From NCBI RefSeq assembly GCF_014205765.1, contig NZ_JACIIZ010000017.1, forward strand, positions 1-64,000: 64,000 nt of DNA, given 5' to 3'. This document shows, in pieces, positions 17,015 through 25,278 of the stretch; positions within the stretch are counted from its first letter, which is position 1; every line of letters starts with the position of its first letter. The notes below the pieces were generated by a model. The model was not told where the DNA came from. It saw only the letters and a program-made list of their open reading frames with translations, and ran no database searches. Position numbers and translations under genes: made by a program. The DNA is from Nitrospirillum iridis (GTDB lineage Bacteria > Pseudomonadota > Alphaproteobacteria > Azospirillales > Azospirillaceae).

Positions 17015-17407
17015 TCATGCCGGGATGTCGAGTTCCTTCGCGTCCCGCGTGGTCGGCACGAAGGGCAGGTAGGAGACGCGGATACGCTCCGACAGCTGCA
17101 GACGATGCCGGCCGGGCGCCAGGCCGTTGGGGCGCCGCACGGTCACCGCCGCCTTCTCACCGAAGTTCCAGCGTTCGGTGTATTCCGTCTCCATCTCGTC
17201 GAGCGTCCAGGTGCGCCCGCGGACGGTGAAGCGGACGTCCTGGCGGGAAACCGGTTCGCCATCGATGACGACGCCGATGTCCTCCACCATGGAAAGGCCG
17301 ATGCCGCGGTAATAGGGAAGGCGTGCCAGGAAAGTGAACCCCACCACCTGGTCGTCCTCGACCACATTGCCGAAGCCTTCCTCGCAGATCATGTATTTAT
17401 CAAACAT
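17015..17407 (-). CDS. DUF6379 protein, probable C-glycoside deglycosidase beta subunit
   Basis: A 130-residue beta-rich protein without signal peptide, starting MFDKYMICEEGFGNV and containing VVIDGEPV and a TWTLDEMETEYTERW stretch. I recognise this as the small-subunit family (DUF6379/CGDB) of heteromeric C-glycoside deglycosidases such as CarBC, DgpBC and DfgAB, in which it pairs with a TIM-barrel subunit to split the C-C bond of 3-keto C-glycosides. The alpha-type gene lies directly upstream with 14 bases between. The start at 17407 has GGGGAGAGG upstream; a GTG at 17425 overlapping the previous stop is a less likely alternative. No database check was possible. Confidence 0.72.
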   Translation of the reverse strand: MFDKYMICEEGFGNVVEDDQVVGFTFLARLPYYRGIGLSMVEDIGVVIDGEPVSRQDVRFTVRGRTWTLDEMETEYTERWNFGEKAAVTVRRPNGLAPGRHRLQLSERIRVSYLPFVPTTRDAKELDIPA

Positions 17408-17421
17408 TGCGGCCTCTCCCC

Positions 17422-18432
17422 TCACGCGGCGCTGACGGCGGCCTGCGGCTCACCGATCAGCTTCTTGAACATTTCCTGCTGGCGGCGGACCTGCTCGATG
17501 GAATCAACCGGGAAGGCGTCCTGGATCCAGCGGTTGCCTTCGTATTCCGAGCAGATGTAGCCCTTGTAACCGCCCTGCTTCAGCACGCGGATGATCTCGT
17601 CATACGGGATGGACGGTTCCACCAAATCTTCCGTCATTTCATAGAACTTGGCATGGACGTTCCAGATGCGGTCCATATGGTCCAGCATGCGCTTGGGCTC
17701 GAACGCGGCGTTGTGGCGCAGGGCGGTGGCCATGCCGATGGCGGGGCCGACGCCGCCCATCTTCTCCACCTCCAGGATCACATACTCGCTCAAGACCCGA
17801 TCCTCGTAGGCCTTGCAGATATAGTCGGCGATGTGTTGGGGCACGCCGTCGCGCATGAACTTTTCCTTCCACACGGGCGGGAAGGCGAACAGGAACATGC
17901 CCATGTCCGGCAGGAAGCCCAGATAGTCGGAGCCCGACTTCTCGAACGCCTCGGCATGGCGGATGATCCACGGATGATCAAAATGCAGGGGCGCGTGCAC
18001 CTCGATCAGGAGGCGGACGTTGCGGCTTTCCGCGTAATCGGCGCAGGCCACCAACACATTGGGTTCGATGGATACCAGGGCGCGGGTGTAGGGGCAGCCC
18101 AGCCGGGCCGCATGGTCGATGTCGACCTTGCAGGAGGCCACCTGCTCCTCGAACGGCATCGGCCTGTCCTTGTACTTCTTATAGTCCAGCATGAAGTCGT
18201 GGCAGACCGGCGTCGTGCCGTACTTGGCCATCAGCGCGTGCCAATTGTCGTAGACGGAAGGAGCCAGGGGGTTGGGATAGCCGGGAAACGTCTGCTCGCT
18301 GATGAGTTCGATGCCCTTGGCGCCCATCTCGGCGGAGACCTTGATCAGGTCCTCCAGCGACTTCTGCCGCAGGAAATATTCTTCCTGGTAACTATAGAGG
18401 CTGACGCCCCGCTTGATGTCGTACGTCGACAT
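17422..18432 (-). CDS. Sugar phosphate isomerase/epimerase-like protein, probable C-glycoside deglycosidase alpha subunit
   Basis: A 336-residue AP_endonuc_2/xylose-isomerase-like TIM barrel. Candidate metal ligands are Glu144 (LLIEVHAPLHF, with His146 as a candidate base), Asp176 (FLPDMGMF), His260 (IWNVHAKFYEM) and Glu296 (ICSEYEGNRW). Size, metal site and the adjacent DUF6379 gene match the alpha subunits of C-C cleaving deglycosidases that act by beta-elimination on 3-oxo-C-glucosides. AAGGA lies upstream of the ATG. It would act in the cytoplasm on products of the 3-dehydrogenase at 2803-5126. Alternative: an isomerase or lyase on O-linked 3-keto-glycosides. Operator E lies about 187 bases upstream. 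Confidence 0.72.
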   Translation of the reverse strand: MSTYDIKRGVSLYSYQEEYFLRQKSLEDLIKVSAEMGAKGIELISEQTFPGYPNPLAPSVYDNWHALMAKYGTTPVCHDFMLDYKKYKDRPMPFEEQVASCKVDIDHAARLGCPYTRALVSIEPNVLVACADYAESRNVRLLIEVHAPLHFDHPWIIRHAEAFEKSGSDYLGFLPDMGMFLFAFPPVWKEKFMRDGVPQHIADYICKAYEDRVLSEYVILEVEKMGGVGPAIGMATALRHNAAFEPKRMLDHMDRIWNVHAKFYEMTEDLVEPSIPYDEIIRVLKQGGYKGYICSEYEGNRWIQDAFPVDSIEQVRRQQEMFKKLIGEPQAAVSAA

Positions 18433-18618
18433 GGAAGCTGTCCTTGGTCAGATGCGGCCCCGCCGGGAGCCGGTTTGGACGGCGGTCTCAGGCTAGAGCC
18501 CGATCTCTTGGATATCCGGATGGCGAACCCGCACCTCCCCCGCGCGGGCTTTCCCATGATGGCGGCCTCGCCAAGCCGGTGCGCCGAGCCGGCGCTATGA
18601 TGGCGATATTTCAGTACC

Positions 18619-18632
18619 AATATTATTATTCT
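18619..18632. promoter_or_regulatory. Candidate operator E
   Basis: AATATTATTATTCT matches the right half ATTCT perfectly, with a degenerate left half. It is upstream of the deglycosidase pair in the 285-base gap 18433-18717. Confidence 0.4.
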
Positions 18633-18717
18633 TATTTCCAAAAAACAATCACCCAGAACACGATGCTTCCGCCAACCCTGCCCCCAACCCTGATGGCGGC
18701 CGGCCGGTCATCACCGG

Positions 18718-19770
18718 TCACAGCCCAAGCAGCCGACGGTTCAGCGCCGTGTCGCTCCCGGCATCGGCGAAATCGTCAAACGCCCGATCGGTCACACGGA
18801 TGATATGGTCCTGAATGAATCGGGCCCCCTCGCGGGCGCCATCCTCAGGATGCTTCAGGGCGCATTCCCATTCCAGCACGGCCCAGTTGGGATAGTCGTA
18901 GGCCGCCATCTTGGAGAAGACGGCTTTGAAATCCACCTGGCCATCCCCCAGGGAGCGGAACCGTCCAGGCCGGTCGATCCAGCCTTGGTAACCGCCATAA
19001 ACGCCTGACCGGCCATTGGGCCGGAACTCCGCATCCTTCACATGGAAGGCGCGGATGCGCTCATGATAGATGTCGATGAAGGCCAGATAATCCAGCTGCT
19101 GCAGCACGAAGTGGCTGGGGTCGAACAGGATGTTGGCGCGGCGGTGTTGGCCAACGGCCTCCAGAAAACGTTCGAAGGTGGCGCCATCGTGCAGATCCTC
19201 ACCCGGATGCAGTTCGAAGCAGACATCGACGCCAGCGTCGTCGAACGCGTCCAGAATGGGCCGCCAGCGCCGGGCCAGCTCGGCGAATGCCTCCTCCACC
19301 AGGCCCGACGGCCGCTGCGGCCAGGGATAGATGTATGGCCAGGCGAGCGCGCCGGAGAAGGTGGCGTGCCCCGTGAGCCCCAGGTTGGCGCTGGCGCGGG
19401 CGGCCAGCCGCATCTGCTCCACCGCCCAGGCCTGCCGCGCCGCCGGATCGCCCCGCACGGATGGGTCGGCGAACCCGTCGAACTGCGCGTCATAGGCGGG
19501 ATGGACGGCGACCAGTTGCCCCTGCAGGTGCGTGGACAGTTCGGTCACGGCCAAGCCGTGGGCGGCAAGCGTGCCGGTGACCTCCTGCGCGTAGTCGCGG
19601 CTTTCCGCCGCCAGGCGCAGATTGAAAAGGCGGGCGTCCCAGCTGGGTATCTGCACGCCCTTGAAGCCCAGGTCCGCGGCCCAGGCGGCAATGCCGCCCA
19701 GGCTGTTGAAGGGGGCCGCGTCACCGGCGAATTGCGCCAGGAAGATGCCCGGCCCCTTGATCGTGCGCAT
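18718..19770 (-). CDS. Sugar phosphate isomerase/epimerase family TIM-barrel protein
   Basis: A 350-residue TIM barrel of the same superfamily as the other two here but clearly distinct. Candidate ligands are Glu186 and His188 (CFELHPGEDLHD), Asp217 with His220 (LFDPSHFVLQQ), His243 (AFHVKDAEF) and Glu302 (LEWECALKHP). Its relatives are usually found next to Gfo/Idh/MocA proteins in sugar and glycoside catabolic clusters, as here (43 bases after the Gfo/Idh gene). I infer isomerisation, epimerisation or lyase action on a 3-keto sugar. GGAAGG lies before the ATG. Last gene of a four-gene operon. Confidence 0.82.
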   Translation of the reverse strand: MRTIKGPGIFLAQFAGDAAPFNSLGGIAAWAADLGFKGVQIPSWDARLFNLRLAAESRDYAQEVTGTLAAHGLAVTELSTHLQGQLVAVHPAYDAQFDGFADPSVRGDPAARQAWAVEQMRLAARASANLGLTGHATFSGALAWPYIYPWPQRPSGLVEEAFAELARRWRPILDAFDDAGVDVCFELHPGEDLHDGATFERFLEAVGQHRRANILFDPSHFVLQQLDYLAFIDIYHERIRAFHVKDAEFRPNGRSGVYGGYQGWIDRPGRFRSLGDGQVDFKAVFSKMAAYDYPNWAVLEWECALKHPEDGAREGARFIQDHIIRVTDRAFDDFADAGSDTALNRRLLGL

Positions 19771-19813
19771 GGGTTTTCCTTCCCTTTCAAATTGGCCCCG
19801 TCAGATTGGGCCG

Positions 19814-20965
19814 TCACACGGCCAGTTGCACCCAGCCGCCACCGGCGGCGCTGTTCGCCACGGCCGTTTCGATGAAGGCCATGCCCCGCAAGCCGGCGTC
19901 CACGCCCGGCAACGCGCCGTCGGGGGGCAATCGGCCCGCATGGATGGCGGCGGCGAAGTCGCGATACAGGGTGGCGAAGGCCTCGATATAGCCCTCGGGA
20001 TGGCCAATGGGCAGGCGGGTGGCGGCACGCGCCTCCGCCCCCACGGCCCCGCCGCCGGCGTGCAGCACCTCGGTCCTGCCATCCAGACCATTGATGGTCA
20101 GGGTGTTGGGTGTTTCCTGCGACCAATCGAGCCCGGCTTCGGTGCCGAAGACCCGCAGCCGCAAGCCGTTCCGGTCGCCCGCGGCGATCTGGGAGGCATG
20201 AAGCACCCCCGGCACACCAGCGGGCGTGCCGTCATCGAAGCGCAGCAGGATGTTGCAGTCATCGTCCAGCCGCCGGCCCGGGACCAGGGTGGAAAGGTCG
20301 GCGCACAAGCGGGTAACCGGCGTGCCGGTGACGAATTCCGCCAGGTTGAACGCGTGGACCCCGATGTCGCCGATACAGCCACCGGCGCCGGAGCGGGCGG
20401 GATCGGTACGCCAGCCGGCCTGCTTCAGGCCCGTGGTCTCCAGCGGGGTGGATAGCCAGCCCTGGCTGTATTCCACCACCACCTTGCGTAGACGGCCAAT
20501 GCGCCCCGCCGCCACCAGCGCCCTGGCCTCCCGAACCAGCGGATAGCCGGTATAGGTGTGGGTCAAGGTATAGAGGCCAGGGGCGATGGCGGCAACGTCC
20601 GCCAGATCGCGCATCTCCGCCAGGGAGAGGGCGGCGGGCTTGTCGCACATGACATGCAGGCCCGCCCGCAGGGCGTGGGTGCTGGCCGGCACATGGACAT
20701 GGTTGGGGGTGACAATGGCCACCGCGTCGATACCGTCGGCCCGCTCCCGCTCGGCGGCGATCATGGCCGGGTAGCTGGGATAGGCCCGGGCGGGATCGAC
20801 ACCATAGCTGGCACCCCCCTGGCGCGATCGCTCGGGGTCGCTGCTGAACGCGCCGGCGACCAGGCGGAACCGGCCATCCAACTCCGCCGCCATGCGATGA
20901 ACGGGCCCGATGAAACTGCCAGGGCCACCACCGATGAGGCCCAGGCGCAGAACGGGACTTGGCAT
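19814..20965 (-). CDS. Gfo/Idh/MocA family oxidoreductase
   Basis: A 383-residue NAD(P)-dependent sugar oxidoreductase. The N-terminal Rossmann domain has GLIGGGPGSFIGPVHR, AIVTPNHVH and CDKPAALS (variant of the EKP motif with the catalytic Lys). The second domain has GGCIGDIGVHAFNLAEF with the conserved Asp and His. The GGGPGSFIG variant is common in members that handle keto-sugars or myo-inositol-like substrates. The start at 20965 has GGGAGG at good spacing; an ATG at 20986 overlaps the previous stop but has no ribosome site. Probable role: reduction or oxidation of the keto-sugar released from glycosides. Confidence 0.85.
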   Translation of the reverse strand: MPSPVLRLGLIGGGPGSFIGPVHRMAAELDGRFRLVAGAFSSDPERSRQGGASYGVDPARAYPSYPAMIAAERERADGIDAVAIVTPNHVHVPASTHALRAGLHVMCDKPAALSLAEMRDLADVAAIAPGLYTLTHTYTGYPLVREARALVAAGRIGRLRKVVVEYSQGWLSTPLETTGLKQAGWRTDPARSGAGGCIGDIGVHAFNLAEFVTGTPVTRLCADLSTLVPGRRLDDDCNILLRFDDGTPAGVPGVLHASQIAAGDRNGLRLRVFGTEAGLDWSQETPNTLTINGLDGRTEVLHAGGGAVGAEARAATRLPIGHPEGYIEAFATLYRDFAAAIHAGRLPPDGALPGVDAGLRGMAFIETAVANSAAGGGWVQLAV

Positions 20966-20982
20966 CCCTTCCTCCCTGAAGG

Positions 20983-22449
20983 TCATGTTTTGTGGAAAAT
21001 CCGCAGGTCCTTGGGCAGGCGCGTGACCAGCGCCCCCACAACCAGCAGCAAGCCCGCCACCACGGGCAGGGTCGTCAGGAAGCTTTGGCGCGCGTGAACG
21101 GACTCAAGATCGGGGGCCAAGGCGAAGTAGAGGCTGCCGATCAGCGCGGCACCGATCGCGGCACCCAGCTGCTGAACGGCCTTCATGGTGCCTGATGCCG
21201 CACCGGCGTGCCCCACGTCGACATCCGACAAGGTCACGGGGCCCAGGGGGCCACCCGTCAGGCCCATGCCCGTCCCAGTAATCAACAGGGCGGCCCCCAC
21301 CGCGACCAAGGACGCCTGCGCGGCGATCAAGGCGAACAACGCCACCAGGCCGGCAAGCATGGTCACAACACCAATGCCGATGAGGCGCAAGCCGATACGC
21401 GGCAGCGCCCGCCGGGCAACGACGCCGATCGCCACCGAGGCGCCCACAGCGTAGGGCACATGCACCAGGGCCGTCTCAAGGGCTGAACAACCCAGGCCGT
21501 ATTGCAATGTCAAGGTGAGGATGAACAACAGCCCCGCCGTCACCGCCTGGAAACAGAGGGAGATGCAGACCCCAATGGTGAAGCCTCGGTTGGCAAAAAG
21601 CTGGGGGTCCACCAGGGCGGTGCCGGTCAACGACCGCCGTCGAACATGGCGCAGGAACAGTAAACCCAGAATGGGGGCCGCGGCCAACGACGCCAGGCAC
21701 CACCAGGGCCAGCCGGCCTCCCTCCCCTGCATCAACGGCAGGATGACGGCCAGCAAGGTCGCCGCGACCAGCACGGTGCCCGGCACATCCACGCCGCTGG
21801 CCCGGGATGACCGGCCAGAGGGCAGGACGCGCCAGGCGCCGACCAGGCCGGCCACGCCCAACGGGCCATTGATCAGGAAGATGGGCCGCCAGCCCAGCCC
21901 GAACAGGTCAGCCTCGATCAGCAGGCCGCCCAGGATGGGCCCGAGAACGGCCGCCAGCCCACCCAGCACGCCGAAAATGGCCAGGGCGCCGATGCGCTCC
22001 GCCGGAGGGTACATCACCTGGATCAGCGACATCACCTGGGGCAGCATCAAGGCGGCCGCAGCCCCCTGCGCCAGCCGCGACAGCACCAGCATGGCCGGAC
22101 TGACCGCCGCGCCACACAGCAGCGACGTCGCCGTGAAGCCCGCGACGCCCACCATGAACAGGCGGCGGTAGCCGTGGGTATCCCCCAGCCGGCCGCCCGT
22201 TATCAGCAGCACGGCGAACGCGACGGCGTAGCCAGCCACCATCCATTGCATCGCCGCTGCGCCGGCCCCCAGATCACGCTGGATGGAGGGCAAGGCGACA
22301 TTGACGATGGTGAGGTCGATCAGATCCATCATGAACGCGCCGGCGACGATGACCAGGGCCGATTTCCGGTGCCCGGAGGACATCGCGGCGGCCTGATCGA
22401 CAGCGGATATCGCCACGGGCCGAGAGCCCGCTGGAGCCTCGCCGATCAT
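20983..22449 (-). CDS. MFS transporter, DHA2 (14-TM) family
   Basis: A 488-residue transporter with about 14 hydrophobic segments and DHA2 hallmarks: DLTIVNVALPSIQRDLG in TM1, WMVAGYAVAFAVLLI, and GRLGDTHGYRRLFM in loop 2-3. This drug:H+ antiporter class usually exports. In this operon it may expel toxic aglycones or phenolics (inference). Its ATG at 22449 overlaps the upstream TGA (ATGA), so it is coupled to the SnoaL-like gene. Confidence 0.85.
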   Translation of the reverse strand: MIGEAPAGSRPVAISAVDQAAAMSSGHRKSALVIVAGAFMMDLIDLTIVNVALPSIQRDLGAGAAAMQWMVAGYAVAFAVLLITGGRLGDTHGYRRLFMVGVAGFTATSLLCGAAVSPAMLVLSRLAQGAAAALMLPQVMSLIQVMYPPAERIGALAIFGVLGGLAAVLGPILGGLLIEADLFGLGWRPIFLINGPLGVAGLVGAWRVLPSGRSSRASGVDVPGTVLVAATLLAVILPLMQGREAGWPWWCLASLAAAPILGLLFLRHVRRRSLTGTALVDPQLFANRGFTIGVCISLCFQAVTAGLLFILTLTLQYGLGCSALETALVHVPYAVGASVAIGVVARRALPRIGLRLIGIGVVTMLAGLVALFALIAAQASLVAVGAALLITGTGMGLTGGPLGPVTLSDVDVGHAGAASGTMKAVQQLGAAIGAALIGSLYFALAPDLESVHARQSFLTTLPVVAGLLLVVGALVTRLPKDLRIFHKT

Positions 22450-22895
22450 TTGGCCCCCACGCTGAACTCCGCCCATTCCTCCACGATCTTGCCGCAGCGC
22501 AGCCGATCATGCTGAGTGATGACGGCGCCCGCCTCCCCGGCCTTGAGCTGGCCACGGAAATGGACCACCCCGACATCACCGTCCATGGCCACCGTCTCGA
22601 TAACGAAGCGGGAGCCCGGCAGGCCGGTCATCTTTTCCCATTGGGCGATGGTGCTGTCGCGGGTGGCGCCAAAAGGCGGATTGCGCTGGACCATGTCGGC
22701 GGCGGCAAAGGTCTCATAGGCGCCGCGGGCATCCTTGTGAACCAGCAACCGATCCGCGAAGGCCCGGAACAGCGTGGCCGATTCCTGCGGCTTTGACACT
22801 TCGCCACGGGGACACTCATTCCCCTCCGCCGCATGCCCGACCGCTGCGCTTAAAGTTCCCGCCACACAGAACGCGGCAGCCCAGTACCCACGCAT
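22446..22895 (-). CDS. Exported SnoaL/NTF2-like protein
   Basis: A 149-residue protein with a signal peptide (WAAAFCVAGTLSAAVGHAA, cleavage near HAA-E) followed by an NTF2/SnoaL-like cone: FRAFADRLLVHKD, AADMVQRNPPFGATRDSTIAQWEKM, and a C-terminal HDRLRCGKIVEEWAEFSV strand pair. The start at 22895 has GGGAGGGG upstream. SnoaL-type proteins act as cyclases, isomerases or ligand-binding proteins. An exported one opening a sugar-catabolic operon is unusual and its job is unknown. Operator F lies about 77 bases upstream. Confidence 0.78.
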   Translation of the reverse strand: MRGYWAAAFCVAGTLSAAVGHAAEGNECPRGEVSKPQESATLFRAFADRLLVHKDARGAYETFAAADMVQRNPPFGATRDSTIAQWEKMTGLPGSRFVIETVAMDGDVGVVHFRGQLKAGEAGAVITQHDRLRCGKIVEEWAEFSVGAK

Positions 22896-22971
22896 ATCGC
22901 CCCTCCCGCTTCTTGCCACGATCACGCTTTTTGCTGCGATGACGCGCGGCCGTTTCCGGTTAGCCATAACA

Positions 22972-22985
22972 TGAATTTATATTCT
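22972..22985. promoter_or_regulatory. Candidate operator F
   Basis: TGAATTTATATTCT has perfect GAAT/ATTC arms around 4 bases, upstream of the SnoaL-DHA2-Gfo/Idh-TIM operon. A weaker half-site repeat follows at 22990-23003. Confidence 0.55.
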
Positions 22986-23175
22986 TATTCTATATGGTAT
23001 TCACATGATGCACCGGCTGGCGCAATTCTCTCCAAGCCAGCACCCCCACCGCTCTTCATGGGTGATCGGCGGACTTTTCGCCAACTGCCACATGATTCAG
23101 GAGGGACGGGACTGCCAGCCTCAATGGCTTCCGTCAGAAACCCGCGGTGACGGAGCCTGTGCCATATTAAGAATA

Positions 23176-23189
23176 TGAATATTTATTCT
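23176..23189. promoter_or_regulatory. Candidate operator G
   Basis: TGAATATTTATTCT has perfect GAAT/ATTC arms around 4 bases, 67 bases before the esterase start. It is nested in a wider inverted repeat with AAGAATA at 23169-23175 and TATTCTT at 23184-23190. Confidence 0.55.
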
Positions 23190-23255
23190 TATATATTGCA
23201 ACAAGGATCGCCGTCTTGTAGACCATCATCCTATAAAAATAGGGAGGCGCTATTC

Positions 23256-24854
23256 ATGCAGGCTTTCAAGATAATGGCGGGCAAGATGTTGGCGGGCGCC
23301 GTCATCGCACTGCTGCTGCCGGCGGCCGCGCCGGCCCAGCCGACCGTCCAGCTCAACTCCGGTGGAATCCGCGGGGCGGAAAAAGGCATGGTCGACGAAT
23401 TCCTGGGCATTCCCTACGCCCAGGCTCCGGTGGGTGCCTTGCGTTGGCACGATCCCCTGCCGGCCAAAGCTTGGCAGGGTGTCCGCGACGCCACCAACGC
23501 GCCGCCGGCCTGCTACCAAGGCCCGCCGGGCAAGTTTGGCCCTTTCACGTCGGAGTTCCTGATCCAAGGCCCGGTGTCGGAGGATTGCCTCTACCTGAAC
23601 GTCTGGAAGCCTCACCGGGCCGACGGCAAACTGCCGGTGCTCGTCTACATTCACGGCGGCGGGTTCGGCAGTGGGTCCGGCACCATCCCGATTTATGAAG
23701 GCGGCGGCCTGGCGTCCAGGGGTGCGGTGGTCGTCACCATAAACTATCGGCTTGGGGTGTTCGGCTTCCTGGCCCACCCCGATCTGACCAAGGAATCAGC
23801 CCTGCGTAGTTCAGGCAACTACAGCCTGCTCGATATGATCGAGGCGCTTAAATGGGTCCGCGCCAACATCGCCCAATTCGGTGGCGACCCTGCCAACGTG
23901 ACCATCGCCGGCCAGTCCGCGGGTTCGGCCGCGGTCAATGACCTGATCATGTCGCCGCTTGCCGAAGGCCTGTTTCAACGCGCGGTGGCGCAGAGTGGCT
24001 CAGGCATGGGCATCCACATGCCGTCACTGGCCGAAGCGGAAGCGACGGGCGTCAAGTTCGCGGAGAAGATGGGCGCCAAGTCGCTGGCCGAGTTGCGCGC
24101 CGTACCGGCCGACGCGCTGCAGCAGGCCGCCAACGTTCCGCCACCGACACCTGGCGCCAAGCCGGCGAGGCCGACCATCGTGTTCACCCCGAACCTGGAC
24201 GCCATCATCGTCGCCGGGGACCCTGAAGATCCGACGGCGCCCGTGGCGAGCAAGGTGCCACTCCTGACCGGCTTCAATGCCGACGAGGGCACCCTGTTCG
24301 GCAACAGCGACCTGACGGCTGCCGACTTCGCCGCCCTGGTTCACGAGCGCTATGGCCAGTCCGCCGACCGCTTGTTGGCGGTGTACCCCCATGCCACCGA
24401 TGCCGAGGCGCGCGCCTCATACAAGATATTGGCGCAAGACCGTTATATGGCCGGCCTGGTCTTGTGGGCCCAGACGCGGGCCGCCGCCAGCGGGCAGAGC
24501 GTCTACGTCTACCTTTATGATCATCCGTATCCAGCCAGCAGCGATGGGCAGAATTTCGGCGCTTTCCATACCGCCGAGGTGCCTTATGTGATGGGCGCCC
24601 TGGACAAGGGCGGCCGTATTTTCACCGATCGGGACCGCGCCGTTTCGGGCACGCTCCAAGCCCATTGGCTGGCCTTCATGAAGAAGGGTGATCCCACCCT
24701 ACCCGGTAACGCCTGGTCCCGGGCGGTCGCCGGCGCCCCCCTGGTGATGGGCCTGGGCGATACCACCGGCCCGCGCCTGGGTGTCTCCAGCGAGGCGCGG
24801 TTCGAGGCGTTCAAAGACTACGTTTCCTCCGGAGGCAAGCTTTCGCTTTTCTAG
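23256..24854 (+). CDS. Carboxylesterase family protein (type B), exported
   Basis: A 532-residue type-B carboxylesterase with signal peptide (MLAGAVIALLLPAAAPAQ). Family markers are SEDCLYLNVWKP, oxyanion hole YIHGGGFGSG, nucleophile Ser221 in GQSAGS, acid Glu in GFNADEGTLFGN, and His in FGAFHTAEVPYVMG. The start at 23256 has AGGGAGG upstream. It would act in the periplasm or outside, for example removing acyl groups from acylated plant glycosides or hydroxycinnamate esters before import (inference). It stands alone, divergent from the SnoaL operon, with operator G in front. Confidence 0.9.
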   Translation: MQAFKIMAGKMLAGAVIALLLPAAAPAQPTVQLNSGGIRGAEKGMVDEFLGIPYAQAPVGALRWHDPLPAKAWQGVRDATNAPPACYQGPPGKFGPFTSEFLIQGPVSEDCLYLNVWKPHRADGKLPVLVYIHGGGFGSGSGTIPIYEGGGLASRGAVVVTINYRLGVFGFLAHPDLTKESALRSSGNYSLLDMIEALKWVRANIAQFGGDPANVTIAGQSAGSAAVNDLIMSPLAEGLFQRAVAQSGSGMGIHMPSLAEAEATGVKFAEKMGAKSLAELRAVPADALQQAANVPPPTPGAKPARPTIVFTPNLDAIIVAGDPEDPTAPVASKVPLLTGFNADEGTLFGNSDLTAADFAALVHERYGQSADRLLAVYPHATDAEARASYKILAQDRYMAGLVLWAQTRAAASGQSVYVYLYDHPYPASSDGQNFGAFHTAEVPYVMGALDKGGRIFTDRDRAVSGTLQAHWLAFMKKGDPTLPGNAWSRAVAGAPLVMGLGDTTGPRLGVSSEARFEAFKDYVSSGGKLSLF

Positions 24855-25278
24855 AGTCGTTCTGACTCAATTGGAATCGTTAGGGTGCGATCCGTTCAGA
24901 TGGACGCTTCTGAACCGTGAATAGCATCACCACCGCCAGGATCCGGAAGCGACACCCATCACCCAGCGTGCATTCACGACGTCCAGCGACCCGCGCTGGT
25001 TCGGCCCCTGCGGCCGCGCTTGCGAACCCAATCGTTCCCGCACCGCCCCATCGTCAGGGCGGCGGGAACGGTAGCGCACGGAAAGGCGGCGGCGGAAGCG
25101 CTGGCCGTGGACATCTGCCAGCGGGCTGACCTGGGCCAGGGCCGCGAGTGCGGTTTCGCGCCCCTGCGCCATCCGCATTATGATTTCAACGATGACATCA
25201 TGGCGACCGGGGTAAGGTTGCATGTGGCATTGGCGGAACGCCAGTTGTCCGCGTGATCCGCCCGGGAGTACGGGACCC
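24855..25278. other. Gap after the esterase with a possible gene remnant
   Basis: The first 70 bases hold a short GAGTC/GACTC hairpin (24854-24868). The second half carries the possible amidohydrolase remnant listed separately. Nothing else recognisable. Confidence 0.35.
25020..25256 (+). pseudogene. Possible M20-type amidohydrolase C-terminal remnant
   Basis: The last 28 codons before TGA at 25254 read LRHPHYDFNDDIMATGVRLH and onward to AERQLSA. This resembles the conserved C-terminus of M20 amidohydrolases (HNPxYDFNDxxxPxG...). Upstream in the same frame no M20 motif is recognisable, so this looks like a decayed tail rather than a gene. Short similarity; could be chance. Confidence 0.3.

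Larger units (their letters stand above)
22896..23255. other. Divergent promoter region, SnoaL operon and esterase
   Basis: These 360 bases contain two of the best candidate operators (22972-22985 and 23176-23189), one near each divergent gene, and AT-rich flanks. No gene is seen in the middle (about 23000-23165). Confidence 0.5.
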
